From Herbaspirillum sp. Sphag64 (GTDB lineage Bacteria; Pseudomonadota; Gammaproteobacteria; Burkholderiales; Burkholderiaceae_D), in assembly GCF_014192645.1 (NCBI RefSeq), contig NZ_JACHYE010000012.1, forward strand, positions 62,001 to 126,000: a stretch of 64,000 nt of DNA. The letters are read 5' to 3'. Under the pieces are notes generated by a model. The model was not told the DNA's origin and ran no database searches. It saw only the letters and a program-made list of their open reading frames with translations. Positions 21,328 to 31,267 of the stretch are shown one piece after another (within the stretch, counting starts at the first letter, position 1; each line of letters opens with the position of its first letter). The position numbers and the translations under genes were made by a program.

Positions 21328-21879
21328 CTACTGTTGTGCGGGAGTAATTAACGGAGTGAAAGATCCGGCGAACTCGACAAACTGGACAGGCAAATTCTGT
21401 CGCCTCATCCAGTCTGCCACCGCATAACCTGTTCCTGCCGGCCAAGGCCGTAAATCGGGCGGTTCCACCAGACGATATTCAAGCAACTCTGGAGACAGCC
21501 GAATGCTACCCGTTGCCTTTACATGATAGGCGATAATCAGCTCATTCTTGCGCATGAATTCATACACGCCAATCAGGTTGATTTCAGATGCTTCCAGATT
21601 GGTTTCTTCACGAATCTCACGCGCAATACCCTGTTCAGGTGTCTCATCGCGCTCCATGAAGCCGGTAATCAACGCAAACCGCCCTTCCGCCCAGGCGGCA
21701 TTGCGGGCGAGCAGCATCTTGCCGTCGATTTCTACTAATGCTGCCAGTACCGGCAAGGGATTATCCCAATGGGTCCAATGCCCATCAGGACAAGCCAGCC
21801 GGAACTTGCGCGCATCATCATCGTCCGCCCGCAGCACCAGATTGGCGGCACAAACAGGACAGAACTTGAACTCGCTCAC
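21328..21879 (-). CDS. Nudix hydrolase with N-terminal zinc ribbon
   Basis: A 183-residue protein. A short zinc-ribbon-like start (FCPVCAANL, then a second Cys in LACPDGH) precedes a Nudix box GFMERDETPEQG-IAREIREETNL. The last Gly of the consensus GX5EX7REUXEEXGU is replaced by Asn; the catalytic Glu residues are present. Such proteins hydrolyse nucleoside diphosphate-linked compounds such as NADH or ADP-ribose; the substrate is not known. I start at a GTG at 21879 with GAGG eight bases upstream, just after the alaS stop; the longer frame inside alaS is not credible. Confidence 0.85.
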   Translation of the reverse strand: MSEFKFCPVCAANLVLRADDDDARKFRLACPDGHWTHWDNPLPVLAALVEIDGKMLLARNAAWAEGRFALITGFMERDETPEQGIAREIREETNLEASEINLIGVYEFMRKNELIIAYHVKATGSIRLSPELLEYRLVEPPDLRPWPAGTGYAVADWMRRQNLPVQFVEFAGSFTPLITPAQQ

Positions 21880-21889
21880 GTCGAATGCC

Positions 21890-24514
21890 TCAAGCCTTGC
21901 TGCCGACCCAGCCAACAACGCCTTGCAACGCTTGCGGCAAGCCGCTTGGATCGGTACCGCCGGCTTGCGCCATATCAGCACGACCACCACCCTTGCCACC
22001 AACCTGCTGGGCCACAAAATTGACCAGCTCACCAGCCTTGACCTTAGCGGTTGCATCCGCTGTTACACCGGCAATCAGGCTAACCTTGCCATCCTTGACC
22101 GAGGCCAGCACGATGGCGGCAGTTTTCAGCTTATCCTTGAGTTTGTCCATAGTCTCACGCAAGGTAGCAACGTCAGCACCTTCCAGGGTCGCAGCCAGCA
22201 CCTTGATACCGTTCACATCCACGGCCTGAGATACCAGCTCATCGCCTTGGCTGGACGCCAGCTTCGACTTCAGCGAAGACAATTCTTTTTCCAGCGCCTT
22301 CACATAATCCTGCACCTGCACAATACGCTGGGTCAATTCTTCGGGTTGTGCCTTGAGCGCTGCGGCCGCTTCGTTGACACGGTTGCTCAGCGCCTGCACC
22401 AGCGCCAGAGCGCCTTCACCGGTCACTGCCTCAACCCGGCGAATACCAGCAGCCACGCCACCTTCGGCGACAATCTTGAACAGACCGATATCCCCCGTAC
22501 GGGATACGTGCGTACCACCGCACAGCTCACGTGACGAACCAATCGACAGAACACGGACTTCATCCCCGTATTTTTCGCCAAACAATGCCATCGCACCTGC
22601 ACTGACGGCATCATCAAAGCCCATGACCTTGGCTTCAGTTGCAGCATTGGCAAGAATTTCACGATTGACGATCTCTTCCACGCGACGAATTTCTTCAGCA
22701 CTTACCGGTGCGTTGTGGCTAAAGTCGAAACGGGTCTTGTCGGCATCGACCAACGAGCCCTTTTGTGCAACATGACTACCCAATACTTCGCGCAACGCCT
22801 TGTGCATCAAGTGCGTAGCAGAGTGATTGCGCATGGTACGTGCGCGCTGCTCAGAGTTGACCTGCGCCGAGATGCTATCGCCCACAGCCAAAGAGCCCTT
22901 GACCAGGGTGCCATGATGACCGAACACATCCGGTTGAATCTTGTGTGTATCAGCGACCGCAAAAGTCACGCCTGCCGACTCCAGCAAACCGGCATCACCA
23001 GCCTGACCACCAGACTCCGCGTAAAAAGGTGTGGTATCGAGAACCACGATGGCATCCTGTCCGGCATTGATCTTGTTGACGGCACTGCCTTCAACATACA
23101 GCGCAACGACTTTAGCTTGCTCAGTGAGTGCGTCGTAACCAACGAAACGTGTCTTGTCGCCGCTGTACTCAATGGCCGTTGCCATCTTGAATTTACCTGC
23201 CGCACGCGCCGTTGTTTTTTGGCGTTCCATGGCAGTAGCGAAACCTGCCTCATCCAGTTCGACATTGCGCTCACGGCAGATGTCTGCAGTCAGGTCGAGC
23301 GGGAAGCCGTAGGTGTCATACAGAGTAAAGGCGGTTTCGCCGTCCAGCTTACTGGCGTTCTTGGCCAAGGCGGCCTCAAGAATCTTCATGCCGTGCTCCA
23401 GCGTTTCGCCGAAGCGCTCTTCTTCTTGCTTGAGCACCTGCTCAACACGCGCTGCAGCTTCAGGCAACTCTGGATAGGCAGCACCCATTTCAGCGACCAG
23501 ATCTTTAACCAGCTTGTAGAAGAATGGCTGCGTTTGTCCCAACTTGTGGCCATGACGCAATGCGCGACGAATAATACGACGCAAGACATAACCACGACCT
23601 TCATTGCCAGGGATCACGCCGTCGACGATCAGGAACGAGGTCGCACGAATGTGGTCCGCGATGACCTTGAGCGAATTATTGGTCAGATCACTGATGTTGG
23701 TTTCTCGAGCGGAGGCCTTGATCAGACGCTGGAACAGGTCAATTTCGTAATTGCTATGAACATGTTGCAGAATCGCGGCCAGACGCTCCAGTCCCATCCC
23801 GGTGTCGACGCACGGTGCCGGCAGCGGGGTTAGTGTTGCCTCGCCTGTGGCCGGGTCAATTTGCCGGTCGAACTGCATGAACACGTTGTTCCAGATCTCG
23901 ATATAGCGATCACCGTCAGCTTCCGGGCTTCCTGGAGGACCACCCCAGACATCCGGACCGTGGTCATAGAAAATTTCAGAGCAGGGACCGCAAGGGCCGG
24001 TGTCGGCCATTTGCCAGAAATTGTCAGAGGCGTACGGTGCACCCTTGTTATCGCCAATACGAACGACCCGTTCTTTAGGCAAACCGATTTCGTTGACCCA
24101 GATGTCATAGGCTTCATCGTCGGTTTCATAGACGGTAGCCCACAGTTTGTCGGCAGGCAATCCATACACCTTGGTCAGCAGTTCCCATGCCCATTTGAGC
24201 GAATCACGCTTGAAATAGTCTCCAAACGACCAATTCCCGAGCATTTCAAAAAAGGTATGGTGACGCGCGGTATAACCAACGTTTTCCAGGTCGTTGTGCT
24301 TGCCGCCAGCGCGCAGACAGCGCTGTACAGACGTTGCACGCACGTAGTTGCGCTTGTCAGTACCAAGAAACACGTCCTTGAACTGCACCATGCCTGAATT
24401 GGTGAACAACAAAGTGGGATCGTTGCCCGGTACCAGACTGGAGGAACGGACGACGGTGTGTCCCTTGGATTCGAAGAATTTCAGAAACTTATCGCGGATT
24501 TCGGCTGAGTTCAT
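21890..24514 (-). CDS. alaS: Alanyl-tRNA synthetase
   Basis: An 874-residue class II synthetase. It has the aminoacylation core ([39 protein letters not shown]), the editing domain with the zinc-binding HSATHLMH pattern and CGGTH, and the C-terminal oligomerisation domain ([10 protein letters not shown]). It charges tRNA-Ala and clears mis-acylated Ser and Gly. I use the ATG at 24514 ([10 protein letters not shown]); the frame also begins with a TTG two codons earlier. It is probably co-transcribed with the Nudix gene, 10 bases downstream. Confidence 0.98.
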   Translation of the reverse strand: MNSAEIRDKFLKFFESKGHTVVRSSSLVPGNDPTLLFTNSGMVQFKDVFLGTDKRNYVRATSVQRCLRAGGKHNDLENVGYTARHHTFFEMLGNWSFGDYFKRDSLKWAWELLTKVYGLPADKLWATVYETDDEAYDIWVNEIGLPKERVVRIGDNKGAPYASDNFWQMADTGPCGPCSEIFYDHGPDVWGGPPGSPEADGDRYIEIWNNVFMQFDRQIDPATGEATLTPLPAPCVDTGMGLERLAAILQHVHSNYEIDLFQRLIKASARETNISDLTNNSLKVIADHIRATSFLIVDGVIPGNEGRGYVLRRIIRRALRHGHKLGQTQPFFYKLVKDLVAEMGAAYPELPEAAARVEQVLKQEEERFGETLEHGMKILEAALAKNASKLDGETAFTLYDTYGFPLDLTADICRERNVELDEAGFATAMERQKTTARAAGKFKMATAIEYSGDKTRFVGYDALTEQAKVVALYVEGSAVNKINAGQDAIVVLDTTPFYAESGGQAGDAGLLESAGVTFAVADTHKIQPDVFGHHGTLVKGSLAVGDSISAQVNSEQRARTMRNHSATHLMHKALREVLGSHVAQKGSLVDADKTRFDFSHNAPVSAEEIRRVEEIVNREILANAATEAKVMGFDDAVSAGAMALFGEKYGDEVRVLSIGSSRELCGGTHVSRTGDIGLFKIVAEGGVAAGIRRVEAVTGEGALALVQALSNRVNEAAAALKAQPEELTQRIVQVQDYVKALEKELSSLKSKLASSQGDELVSQAVDVNGIKVLAATLEGADVATLRETMDKLKDKLKTAAIVLASVKDGKVSLIAGVTADATAKVKAGELVNFVAQQVGGKGGGRADMAQAGGTDPSGLPQALQGVVGWVGSKA

Positions 24515-24562
24515 GTTCAAGGACTATAAAGAAAGCGGTGCAAAAAAGGTTGCGAACCGTTG

Positions 24563-24568
24563 ATTATA
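24563..24568 (-). promoter_or_regulatory. -10 element upstream of alaS
   Basis: A perfect TATAAT on the minus strand 49 bases upstream of the alaS ATG. I see no convincing -35 hexamer at 16-18 bases. Confidence 0.4.
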
Positions 24569-24630
24569 CGTGAGAAGCCGCTTCACAATCACGCTCTGCG
24601 CCGGGCTTCAAGCGGCTGAGCAGGCGCAAG

Positions 24631-24667
24631 CATAAAAAAACCCGTTCGGATTGCTCCCAACGGGTTT
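24631..24667 (-). terminator. Intrinsic terminator after the His/Lys-rich gene
   Basis: AACCCGTT and AACGGGTT (24639-24646 and 24659-24666) pair around a 12-base loop and are followed on the minus strand by seven T residues. It lies about 50 bases past the stop of the minus-strand gene. Confidence 0.85.
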
Positions 24668-24718
24668 TGGTCTGTTGCACCTGCTGCAATGCAGCAAGGC
24701 GACATTACCGACAATGCA

Positions 24719-24934
24719 TCAAGCGCCTTGGTAGGTCTTGTCGACGCTCTTCTTGCCGTGATGCTTGTGGTGCTTCTTATGCTTTTTGTGCTTGTGGTGC
24801 TTTTTGTGCTTGGCGTGGGGTGTAGCAGCCGGTGCAGCATCAGCAGCCGGAGCAGACGCAGGCGCGTTCTGAGCCAGAACCGGCATCGCGAAAGCGGCGA
24901 CAAGCACAGCTGCCAACAGTTTATTCAGTTTCAT
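24719..24934 (-). CDS. Small secreted His/Lys-rich protein
   Basis: A 71-residue product with a clear Sec signal peptide (MKLNKLLAAVLVAAFAMPVLAQ, cleavage after VLA). A short Ala/Pro linker and then a 25-residue tail of His and Lys (HKKHHKHKKHKKHHKH) follow, ending SVDKTYQGA. A GAGAGG ribosome-binding site precedes the ATG and a strong terminator follows, so it is a complete single-gene unit. The composition resembles acid-shock (Asr-like) periplasmic proteins and metal-binding His-rich proteins. No enzyme motif is present. Function is unknown. Confidence 0.8.
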   Translation of the reverse strand: MKLNKLLAAVLVAAFAMPVLAQNAPASAPAADAAPAATPHAKHKKHHKHKKHKKHHKHHGKKSVDKTYQGA

Positions 24935-25135
24935 CGTTTTCCTCTCAAGTTAGTTCATTACAAATACGCTGACATTTTTACAGTTCCGTCCTGTCCTGTC
25001 GACAGGCTGATCTGACACACGCGCTATGCCTATTTAACGCGACGCTTTTTGCTCGCGTTGACACATTTTAAACGGGATCAGGCCCGTCCTGCATCAGGAA
25101 TTATCGGGGTTTTTAGTACTTCAACGAACAATTTT

Positions 25136-25897
25136 CTATTGCGGCCCAATCAAATCAATTCTATCGGTACAAAATCCATCTACACCCCAATCAAGGATTT
25201 CTATGGCGCGCACAGGATCATTGACGGTGTAGCAGAACAGACCGTACCCATCCTGCTTGATAGCTTGTACCAGCGCCGGGGTCAGATACTGATGATTCGT
25301 ATGTAGCGCAACCGCCTCAAGTTGCTGCAGGCGCTCACGCCAGTCAGGCGTGACCTGATCCATCAGGAACCCGCGAGGAATTCCTGGTGCGGCCTTTTTT
25401 GCCGCCATCAGCGCATCGAAGGAGAATGATGAAAAGAGCGGCAGACTACGGTCATTCTGTCCCGGAACATATGCGGCCAGAGCATCGGCAAAAAATGCGG
25501 CTACCTCGACCCCAGTCAAGTCACCTGTGCGGGCGGCTGCAGCGTCGGATGACGGCTTGATTTCAATGTTCATCCAGATTCCATGATCCTTGCAGAACAG
25601 CAACGCCTGCGCCAACGTACAGACTGTTTCACCTTTGAATGCCGGGCTATGCCAACCACCGGCATCGAGCTTTTGCAGTTGTGCCAGCGTGTGCTCCGCT
25701 ACCTTGCCAACACCCGGCAACGTGCGTCCGAATTGAGCGTCGTGCATCAGGATGGTCTGCTCATCCGCGGTCAGCATGACGTCAAATTCGACCGCCCGAA
25801 AACCATAATCCATCCCGCAACGGAACGCCGCCAGCGTATTCTCAGGTGCCAGAGTGCCACCGGCACGATGTGCGGCAACGATTGGATAAGGCCACAT
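25136..25897 (-). CDS. ugpQ: Glycerophosphodiester phosphodiesterase
   Basis: A 253-residue cytoplasmic GDPD-family enzyme that cleaves glycerophosphodiesters to glycerol 3-phosphate and an alcohol. It has the HRAGGTLAPENT motif, the metal-binding EFDVMLTADEQTILMHD and WMNIEIKPS. The C-terminal CYTVNDPVRAIEILDWGVDGFCTDR is typical of UgpQ. No signal peptide is seen, consistent with the cytoplasmic UgpQ form. An AAGGA site precedes the ATG. No ugpBAEC transporter is nearby. About 200 bases separate it from the His/Lys-rich gene. Confidence 0.93.
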   Translation of the reverse strand: MWPYPIVAAHRAGGTLAPENTLAAFRCGMDYGFRAVEFDVMLTADEQTILMHDAQFGRTLPGVGKVAEHTLAQLQKLDAGGWHSPAFKGETVCTLAQALLFCKDHGIWMNIEIKPSSDAAAARTGDLTGVEVAAFFADALAAYVPGQNDRSLPLFSSFSFDALMAAKKAAPGIPRGFLMDQVTPDWRERLQQLEAVALHTNHQYLTPALVQAIKQDGYGLFCYTVNDPVRAIEILDWGVDGFCTDRIDLIGPQ

Positions 25898-26171
25898 GAT
25901 GCAATCCTTCTAGAATTTTTGGTGGCAGCATTCTAAGCCTTGCCCGCTTCGTAGAACAGCCCCAACGGCGCCCGATCAAATCACAATGCAAACTCACCAT
26001 TTCCATACGGAAATTTTTCTATTGCATTACATCGCCCCACCATCCGCCAACGATGGTGCGCGTTTGCAGAGAAAGCAGTGACTTGTTGGCGAGAATCAAG
26101 GTACTATTTCCGGGCTTCACCGCGTACGAGCGACCGTCCCGGCACAACCGGGCGCATGTGACCCGATAAGA

Positions 26172-27263
26172 ATGAAGAAACAAGAAGTCATGACTCCCAC
26201 TGCCTCACGTTTAGAACTCTTTTTACAGGATCTGCCACGTGGGCTAATCTCCACGCTCATCATTTCATTGCTATGCGCACTGGCAGTGACTTATCTGATG
26301 CATGTCGGTGGCAGTTTTGGAGAAAACCTGCTGTTTTCAACCTGTATCGGTGTCACGGCCATGTTGCTCATTGATGGTGGGCGGCTAGTACTGTGGGGCG
26401 CGAACGAGCCGCATGAGGGCGGCTTGCTGGCATTACTGGCGGTGATTGCACCGCTATCATTTTTTATTGGCAGCTTCATTGCCTCCAGCCTGCGCGGGCA
26501 ACCCACCAGCTTGCTTTCGCTGACGCATAGCCAAAACATTACCGGCTTCATTGTGCTGACGCTTCTGGCCAGCGTCAGCGGCACCCTGTATTTCTGGAAC
26601 CGCGGCAAAATGGCATCACTGAAAGCCCGTAATGCTGCCATCGAAAAGCAGGCAGTACTGGCGCAGCTACAAATGCTGCAGGCGCAGATCGAACCACACA
26701 TGCTGTTCAACACCCTGGCAACCCTGCAAACCCTGATCTCGCACGAACCATTGCGCGCCCAGCATATGCTGGACCAGTTGATCCTGTACCTGCGCGCCAC
26801 ACTGTCGGCGTCACGTAGTGAGCAAACCACGCTGGGCCAGGAATTCGAACTGATCAAGGCCTATCTCGGTCTGATGTCGCTGCGCATGGGATTGCGCCTG
26901 ACCTATGCGCTTGAGTTACCAGAGGAACTCGAGGGCATACCCATTGCGCCGATGCTGCTGCAGCCGCTGGTCGAAAATGCCATCCGCCACGGACTCGAAC
27001 CAAAAGTTGAAGGCGGTGACTGCACCGTACGCGTCTCACAGCAGCACGAGACACTGATCCTCAGTGTGATCGACTCCGGCCTTGGTCTGGAAAGCAATGC
27101 GGCTTACAACAAGCCATATTCCAGTCATCTCGGGCTGGCGAATATCCGCAATCGTCTGGACGCCCTATATGGCGATCTGGCGGAACTGACCCTCACGCAT
27201 AACATTCCTGAGGGAGCCATCGCGCAGATCACCATCCCAATGACAGCGTTACGCATGCACTGA
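26172..27263 (+). CDS. LytS/YehU-type sensor histidine kinase
   Basis: A 363-residue membrane kinase with four or so hydrophobic segments in residues 20-145. A HisKA_5-type core follows with the phosphoacceptor in IEPHMLFNTLATLQTL, then an HATPase domain (PLVENAIRHGLEPK; DSGLGL; HLGLANIRNRLDALYG). It has no recognisable extracytoplasmic sensor domain. It is followed 28 bases later by a LytTR response regulator, forming a two-component pair. The signal is unknown. A hairpin CCCGG-cacaa-CCGGG lies just upstream of the start. Confidence 0.92.
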   Translation: MKKQEVMTPTASRLELFLQDLPRGLISTLIISLLCALAVTYLMHVGGSFGENLLFSTCIGVTAMLLIDGGRLVLWGANEPHEGGLLALLAVIAPLSFFIGSFIASSLRGQPTSLLSLTHSQNITGFIVLTLLASVSGTLYFWNRGKMASLKARNAAIEKQAVLAQLQMLQAQIEPHMLFNTLATLQTLISHEPLRAQHMLDQLILYLRATLSASRSEQTTLGQEFELIKAYLGLMSLRMGLRLTYALELPEELEGIPIAPMLLQPLVENAIRHGLEPKVEGGDCTVRVSQQHETLILSVIDSGLGLESNAAYNKPYSSHLGLANIRNRLDALYGDLAELTLTHNIPEGAIAQITIPMTALRMH

Positions 27264-27291
27264 CCATAAGTCAGACGCGCGCCGCCCCGCC

Positions 27292-28113
27292 ATGTTGCCG
27301 CACAAACCAATTCGCGTCCTGATCGCCGAAGATGAAATACTACTAGCCAACGCTTTGGCCACCAGTCTGCAGAAACTGTGGCCACAGATGGAACTGACGG
27401 GCATTGCCGCCAATGGTCTGGAAACGGTTGCCATGGCACTCGAAGCGCTGCCCGATGTGATGTTTCTGGATATCAGAATGCCTGGTCAGAGCGGACTCGA
27501 TGCGGCCACCGCACTGGCCGACATCTGGCCTGAAGAGAGGCCGTTTCCCCTACTGGTTTTTGTCACTGCCTACGATCACTACGCCATCGCCGCGTTTGAG
27601 CAGGCTGCGACAGACTACCTGCTCAAGCCGGTGAATGAGGAGCGCTTGCGCAAAACGATGACCCGCTTGCAGGAACGCATTGATCGCCGTGACATCGCCA
27701 AACAAGCAGATCAAAGCACGCAGCAAGCGTTGGTACAGCTGCGTCAGTTGAACGAAGTCATCATGCCGGCAGCACTAATTGCGCAGCCCCCGCTGAAAAT
27801 GATTCGGGCGACACAGGGCAAGCGTATCAAGCTCATTCCCATTGAGCAGGTCGTGTATTTTTCGGCAACTGACAAATACATCAATGTCGTCACGGCCGAC
27901 GACGAAGTTCTCATTCGTAGCAGCCTTAAGGAGTTAATGGCTCGGCTGGATCCAGATCAATTCTGGCAAATTCATCGCAGCACCATCGTGCGCGCCGGCG
28001 CCATCCTATCGGCACAACGCGACGAGACTGGCAAACTCTTGGTAAATCTACATGGACGCACGGAAAAACTGACCGTAAGTCGGCTTTTTTCGCATTTACT
28101 CAAACCGATGTAA
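27292..28113 (+). CDS. LytTR-family response regulator
   Basis: A 273-residue regulator: a CheY receiver domain at residues 7-125 (acidic pocket AEDE, phospho-acceptor Asp in MFLDIRMPG, TAY, and KPV lysine), then a LytTR DNA-binding domain from about residue 165 to the end (VYFSATDKYINVVTADDEVLIRSSL, FWQIHRSTIV). It is probably phosphorylated by the kinase upstream, with which it shares an operon. Targets are unknown; a plausible but unproven set is the small secreted-protein genes just downstream. Confidence 0.93.
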   Translation: MLPHKPIRVLIAEDEILLANALATSLQKLWPQMELTGIAANGLETVAMALEALPDVMFLDIRMPGQSGLDAATALADIWPEERPFPLLVFVTAYDHYAIAAFEQAATDYLLKPVNEERLRKTMTRLQERIDRRDIAKQADQSTQQALVQLRQLNEVIMPAALIAQPPLKMIRATQGKRIKLIPIEQVVYFSATDKYINVVTADDEVLIRSSLKELMARLDPDQFWQIHRSTIVRAGAILSAQRDETGKLLVNLHGRTEKLTVSRLFSHLLKPM

Positions 28114-28158
28114 ATCACATCGCACCGTCAGCACATTGACCGCGCATAGTAATACAGA

Positions 28159-28191
28159 CAAAAAAATGCCCGCCCTGTTAAGGGGCGGGCA
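28159..28191 (-). terminator. Intrinsic terminator, mainly minus strand
   Basis: TGCCCGCC (28167-28174) and GGCGGGCA (28184-28191) form a GC-rich hairpin followed on the minus strand by seven T residues. It ends the secreted-protein gene whose stop lies at 28213, and may block readthrough from the regulator. Confidence 0.85.
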
Positions 28192-28212
28192 CATCATCAA
28201 GTCCAGGAACAG

Positions 28213-28692
28213 TTAGTAGCCAGCACTTTCAATGGCGTGATGCAAAGCAGAGATCGCGATGTCGACGTGATGCACGGCGTCACGCTGCATGCCGCGTACC
28301 CGTGGATCATCTTCTTCATGGGCCAGATCATCATGCGCCTTGCCCAGGCTGTCGAGCGCATCGTGCAAACGACCGCGGTGGTCCGGATGGGCATCGCTAT
28401 GCTCTGGGTGATACATATCCTTGCCAACATCCAGCCCGAGTTGCATCACGATCTGCGAGGCGCGATCAATTTCTTCGAGTGCACGCTGCTCATCGCGCCC
28501 CATCTCCCAGTTATCGCCCGGGCGATGCTCAATGAGCCAGTGTGCCTGATGCAAATCCGCCTCTGCATGTGCATAGAACGGATGACGACCAGGCTCGTCG
28601 GCGTGAGCACTCATCGCGGTCATTGCTGAGAAAGCCGGCAGCAGCAAGCCCAGCAGTGCCAATTGTTTGATACGTGGTTTGATGTTGTTCAT
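28213..28692 (-). CDS. Periplasmic helical protein of unknown function
   Basis: A 159-residue protein with a signal peptide (KQLALLGLLLPAFSAMTAMSAHA, cleavage near residue 31). The mature part is helical and His-, Asp- and Glu-rich (HPFYAHAEADLHQAHWLIEH, MQRDAVHHVDIAISALHHAIES), consistent with a small helical bundle. I do not recognise a family. A strong GGAGG precedes the ATG and a terminator follows, so it is a complete unit. The many His residues could bind metal, but that is inference. Confidence 0.75.
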   Translation of the reverse strand: MNNIKPRIKQLALLGLLLPAFSAMTAMSAHADEPGRHPFYAHAEADLHQAHWLIEHRPGDNWEMGRDEQRALEEIDRASQIVMQLGLDVGKDMYHPEHSDAHPDHRGRLHDALDSLGKAHDDLAHEEDDPRVRGMQRDAVHHVDIAISALHHAIESAGY

Positions 28693-28772
28693 TTTTTTAA
28701 AACCTCCATAAGGATTGAGACTGCGTATTTTATTGATTTATTCACCCAAAGCAATTGCCATAAAGAAATTTT

Positions 28773-28904
28773 TTACCTGGCGTAATACCCCCCGTAGTAA
28801 GGTCGGTAGTAGCCCGGCCCCGGACCTGCTGGCACAACCACGCAGGCCGACAGGGTGGTTGCGACCAGAACACCAGCGATGGCCAGTTTGATCAGTTTCT
28901 TCAT
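28773..28904 (-). CDS. Small lipoprotein, Tyr/Gly-rich
   Basis: A 43-residue protein from the ATG at 28904, preceded by AAGGAG. A lipoprotein signal (MKKLIKLAIAGVLVATTLSAC) puts the lipidated Cys at residue 21, and a short mature tail follows (VVVPAGPGPGYYRPYYGGYYAR). The Tyr-rich tail resembles many short outer-membrane lipoproteins of beta- and gammaproteobacteria of unknown role. The frame extends upstream to 28991, but those residues do not precede a signal peptide sensibly. Confidence 0.7.
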   Translation of the reverse strand: MKKLIKLAIAGVLVATTLSACVVVPAGPGPGYYRPYYGGYYAR

Positions 28905-29093
28905 GTTGTACTCCTTGGACTTGACGATGGAGCACAGATTGCCGTCAAAACGATGGGCGAGGTAATTCCCAGCCGTTTCAGGTGTAATCAAATATTTCGT
29001 AGCAACTGCTCACAGACCAGCCCGGTATGCCTTGCAATGACGCTTGCTGCGGTAAAATGCATGTCTATATATAAAAGCATCTATTCGTCATCC

Positions 29094-30848
29094 ATGAGCA
29101 ACGAACTGAAAAACGGTCACATCCCAGCCCCCTCCTCCAATTTCTTGCGCGGCATTATTGAAGCTGATCTGACTGCTGGAACCTACAGCAGCCGCAGCGA
29201 CAGCCAGGGCCAGCCCTTACCGCAAGTGGTGACGCGTTTTCCGCCTGAGCCTAACGGCTATCTGCATATTGGTCATGCCAAATCGATCTGCATCAACTTT
29301 GGTCTGGCACGCGACTACAACGGTCGTTGCCACCTGCGTTTTGACGATACCAATCCGGAGAAGGAAGATCAGGAATACGTCGATACCATCATTGACTCGG
29401 TCAAATGGCTAGGCTTTGACTGGCAGCACAATGGCAATGAGCATCTCTATTACGCCAGCAATTATTTCGATGTGATGTACGCCGGTGCGCAAGCACTGAT
29501 CCGCTCCGGTCATGCTTATGTCGATCAGCAAAGCGCTGATGAAATGCGCGCTACTCGCGGCACGCTGACCGAACCTGGTACTGACTCACCGTGGCGCAAC
29601 CGCCCGGCAGAGGAGTCTCTGCGCCTATTCGAAGAAATGCGTGATGGCAAGCATCCCGATGGCAGCCTGATCCTGCGCGCCAAGATTGACATGGCAAGTC
29701 CCAACATCAATCTGCGCGATCCGGCGATTTATCGTATCCGTCATGCCACGCATCACAACACCGGTGACAAGTGGTGTGTCTATCCAATGTACAGCTACGC
29801 ACACCCGATTGAGGATGCACTGGAAAACATCAGCCATTCAATCTGCACCCTGGAATTCGAGGATCAGCGGCCGTTTTACGACTGGGTTCTGGAGCGCCTC
29901 GCCACCGAGGGATTGTTCAAGAAGCCACTGCCACATCAATACGAATTTGCCCGGCTCAATCTCACCTACATCATCACCAGCAAGCGCAAACTCAAGCAAT
30001 TGGTAGACGAGAATATTGTGTCTGGCTGGGATGATCCGCGCATGCCAACCATTGTCGGCCTGCGTCGTCGTGGCTATACGCCCGAAGCGATCCGCCTGAT
30101 GTGCGATCGTACCGGCGCATCGAAGAACAATAGCTGGATTGACTACAGCATTCTCGAAGGTGCCCTGCGTGACGACCTTGACCCGAAAGCACCGCGTGCC
30201 GTCGCTGTTCTGCGCCCATTAAAACTGATTATCGACAACTTCCCGGAAGGCGAAAGTGTTGAGTGCAGCGCACCGGTCTATCCACCAGCACATCCACAGC
30301 ACGATAGCGAACATCGCAAGTTCCCGATCACCAAGACACTGTGGATCGAACAGGAAGACTTCATGGAAGTCCCCGTGAAAGGTTATTTCCGTCTGTTCCC
30401 TGGTAACAAGGTCCGCCTGCGTTATGGCTATGTGGTTGAATGTACCGGCTGCGACAAGGATGAAAACGGCAATATCATTGCCGTGCATTGCAACTACTTC
30501 CCGGATAGCAAGAGCGGTACCGAAGGCAGCGCTAATTACAAGGTCAAAGGCAATTTGCACTGGGTCAGCGCCGAGCATGCACTGGCCGCCGAGGTGCGTC
30601 TGTATGATCGCCTCTTCAGCGACCCGCATCCCGATGCCGGTGGCAAAGACTTCAAGCTGGCCCTCAATGCCAACTCCAAGGAAATCATTCATGCCTATCT
30701 GGAACCAACACTGAAGACTGCCGAAGCTGGCGCAATCTATCAATTCGAGCGGCATGGTTATTTCGTTGCCGACCGTCTGGATTCAACGCCAGGCAAGCCA
30801 GTATTCAACCGCGCTGTCACCCTGAAGGATAGCTGGGTAGCAAAATAA
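29094..30848 (+). CDS. glnS: Glutaminyl-tRNA synthetase
   Basis: A 584-residue class I synthetase. It carries the HIGH motif (EPNGYLHIGHAKS near residue 57), RFDDTNPEKEDQEYVD, and a KMSKS-type ITSKRKL near residue 295. The C-terminal anticodon-binding beta-barrels include KTLWIEQEDFMEVPVKGYFRL and a CTGCDKDENG insertion. It charges tRNA-Gln. The start chosen is the ATG at 29094 (MSNELKNGH); an ATG at 29061 is an alternative, and neither has a clear ribosome-binding site. Confidence 0.96.
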   Translation: MSNELKNGHIPAPSSNFLRGIIEADLTAGTYSSRSDSQGQPLPQVVTRFPPEPNGYLHIGHAKSICINFGLARDYNGRCHLRFDDTNPEKEDQEYVDTIIDSVKWLGFDWQHNGNEHLYYASNYFDVMYAGAQALIRSGHAYVDQQSADEMRATRGTLTEPGTDSPWRNRPAEESLRLFEEMRDGKHPDGSLILRAKIDMASPNINLRDPAIYRIRHATHHNTGDKWCVYPMYSYAHPIEDALENISHSICTLEFEDQRPFYDWVLERLATEGLFKKPLPHQYEFARLNLTYIITSKRKLKQLVDENIVSGWDDPRMPTIVGLRRRGYTPEAIRLMCDRTGASKNNSWIDYSILEGALRDDLDPKAPRAVAVLRPLKLIIDNFPEGESVECSAPVYPPAHPQHDSEHRKFPITKTLWIEQEDFMEVPVKGYFRLFPGNKVRLRYGYVVECTGCDKDENGNIIAVHCNYFPDSKSGTEGSANYKVKGNLHWVSAEHALAAEVRLYDRLFSDPHPDAGGKDFKLALNANSKEIIHAYLEPTLKTAEAGAIYQFERHGYFVADRLDSTPGKPVFNRAVTLKDSWVAK

Positions 30849-30919
30849 TAGGCAAAATCGGCGGCCGACTCAGCATCGGTCCCGGTCAAACTGGTCATTC
30901 TCGGAAATCTGGAACCAAG

Positions 30920-31219
30920 ATGTTTGAAACAATTGAAATCAGGCGTTTTTCGTTTGCTACCGTCTACAAGATTCTGGCAATCGCCTCGGGCTGCTCCATG
31001 GTACCGATTTCGGTATTGATGGGACTGTTTGCATTTTTCGGTGCGCAGACCATCGTCTGGAATGGTCAGCACCTGACTGGCCTGATGGGCCTGATTGCCT
31101 CACCATTTGTCGGCATCATGCTGGCATTGATATTTACAGGGTTCCTCGGCACGCTGTTCGCCTGTGGGCTCTGGCTGTATTCCAAATTCAGTTCGCTGGA
31201 AATCGAATACGAGAAATAA
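30920..31219 (+). CDS. Small membrane protein with two transmembrane segments
   Basis: A 99-residue protein with hydrophobic segments at about residues 18-42 and 55-88 (MGLIASPFVGIMLALIFTGF). The C-terminus is short and charged (SSLEIEYEK). I do not recognise a family. It lies 71 bases after glnS on the same strand and 48 bases before the DUF1993 gene. It may be transcribed with either. Confidence 0.7.
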   Translation: MFETIEIRRFSFATVYKILAIASGCSMVPISVLMGLFAFFGAQTIVWNGQHLTGLMGLIASPFVGIMLALIFTGFLGTLFACGLWLYSKFSSLEIEYEK

Positions 31220-31267
31220 ACCGACGTCCTGACAAGACGCCCTTATCTGTTATCTGGAAGGAATGCC

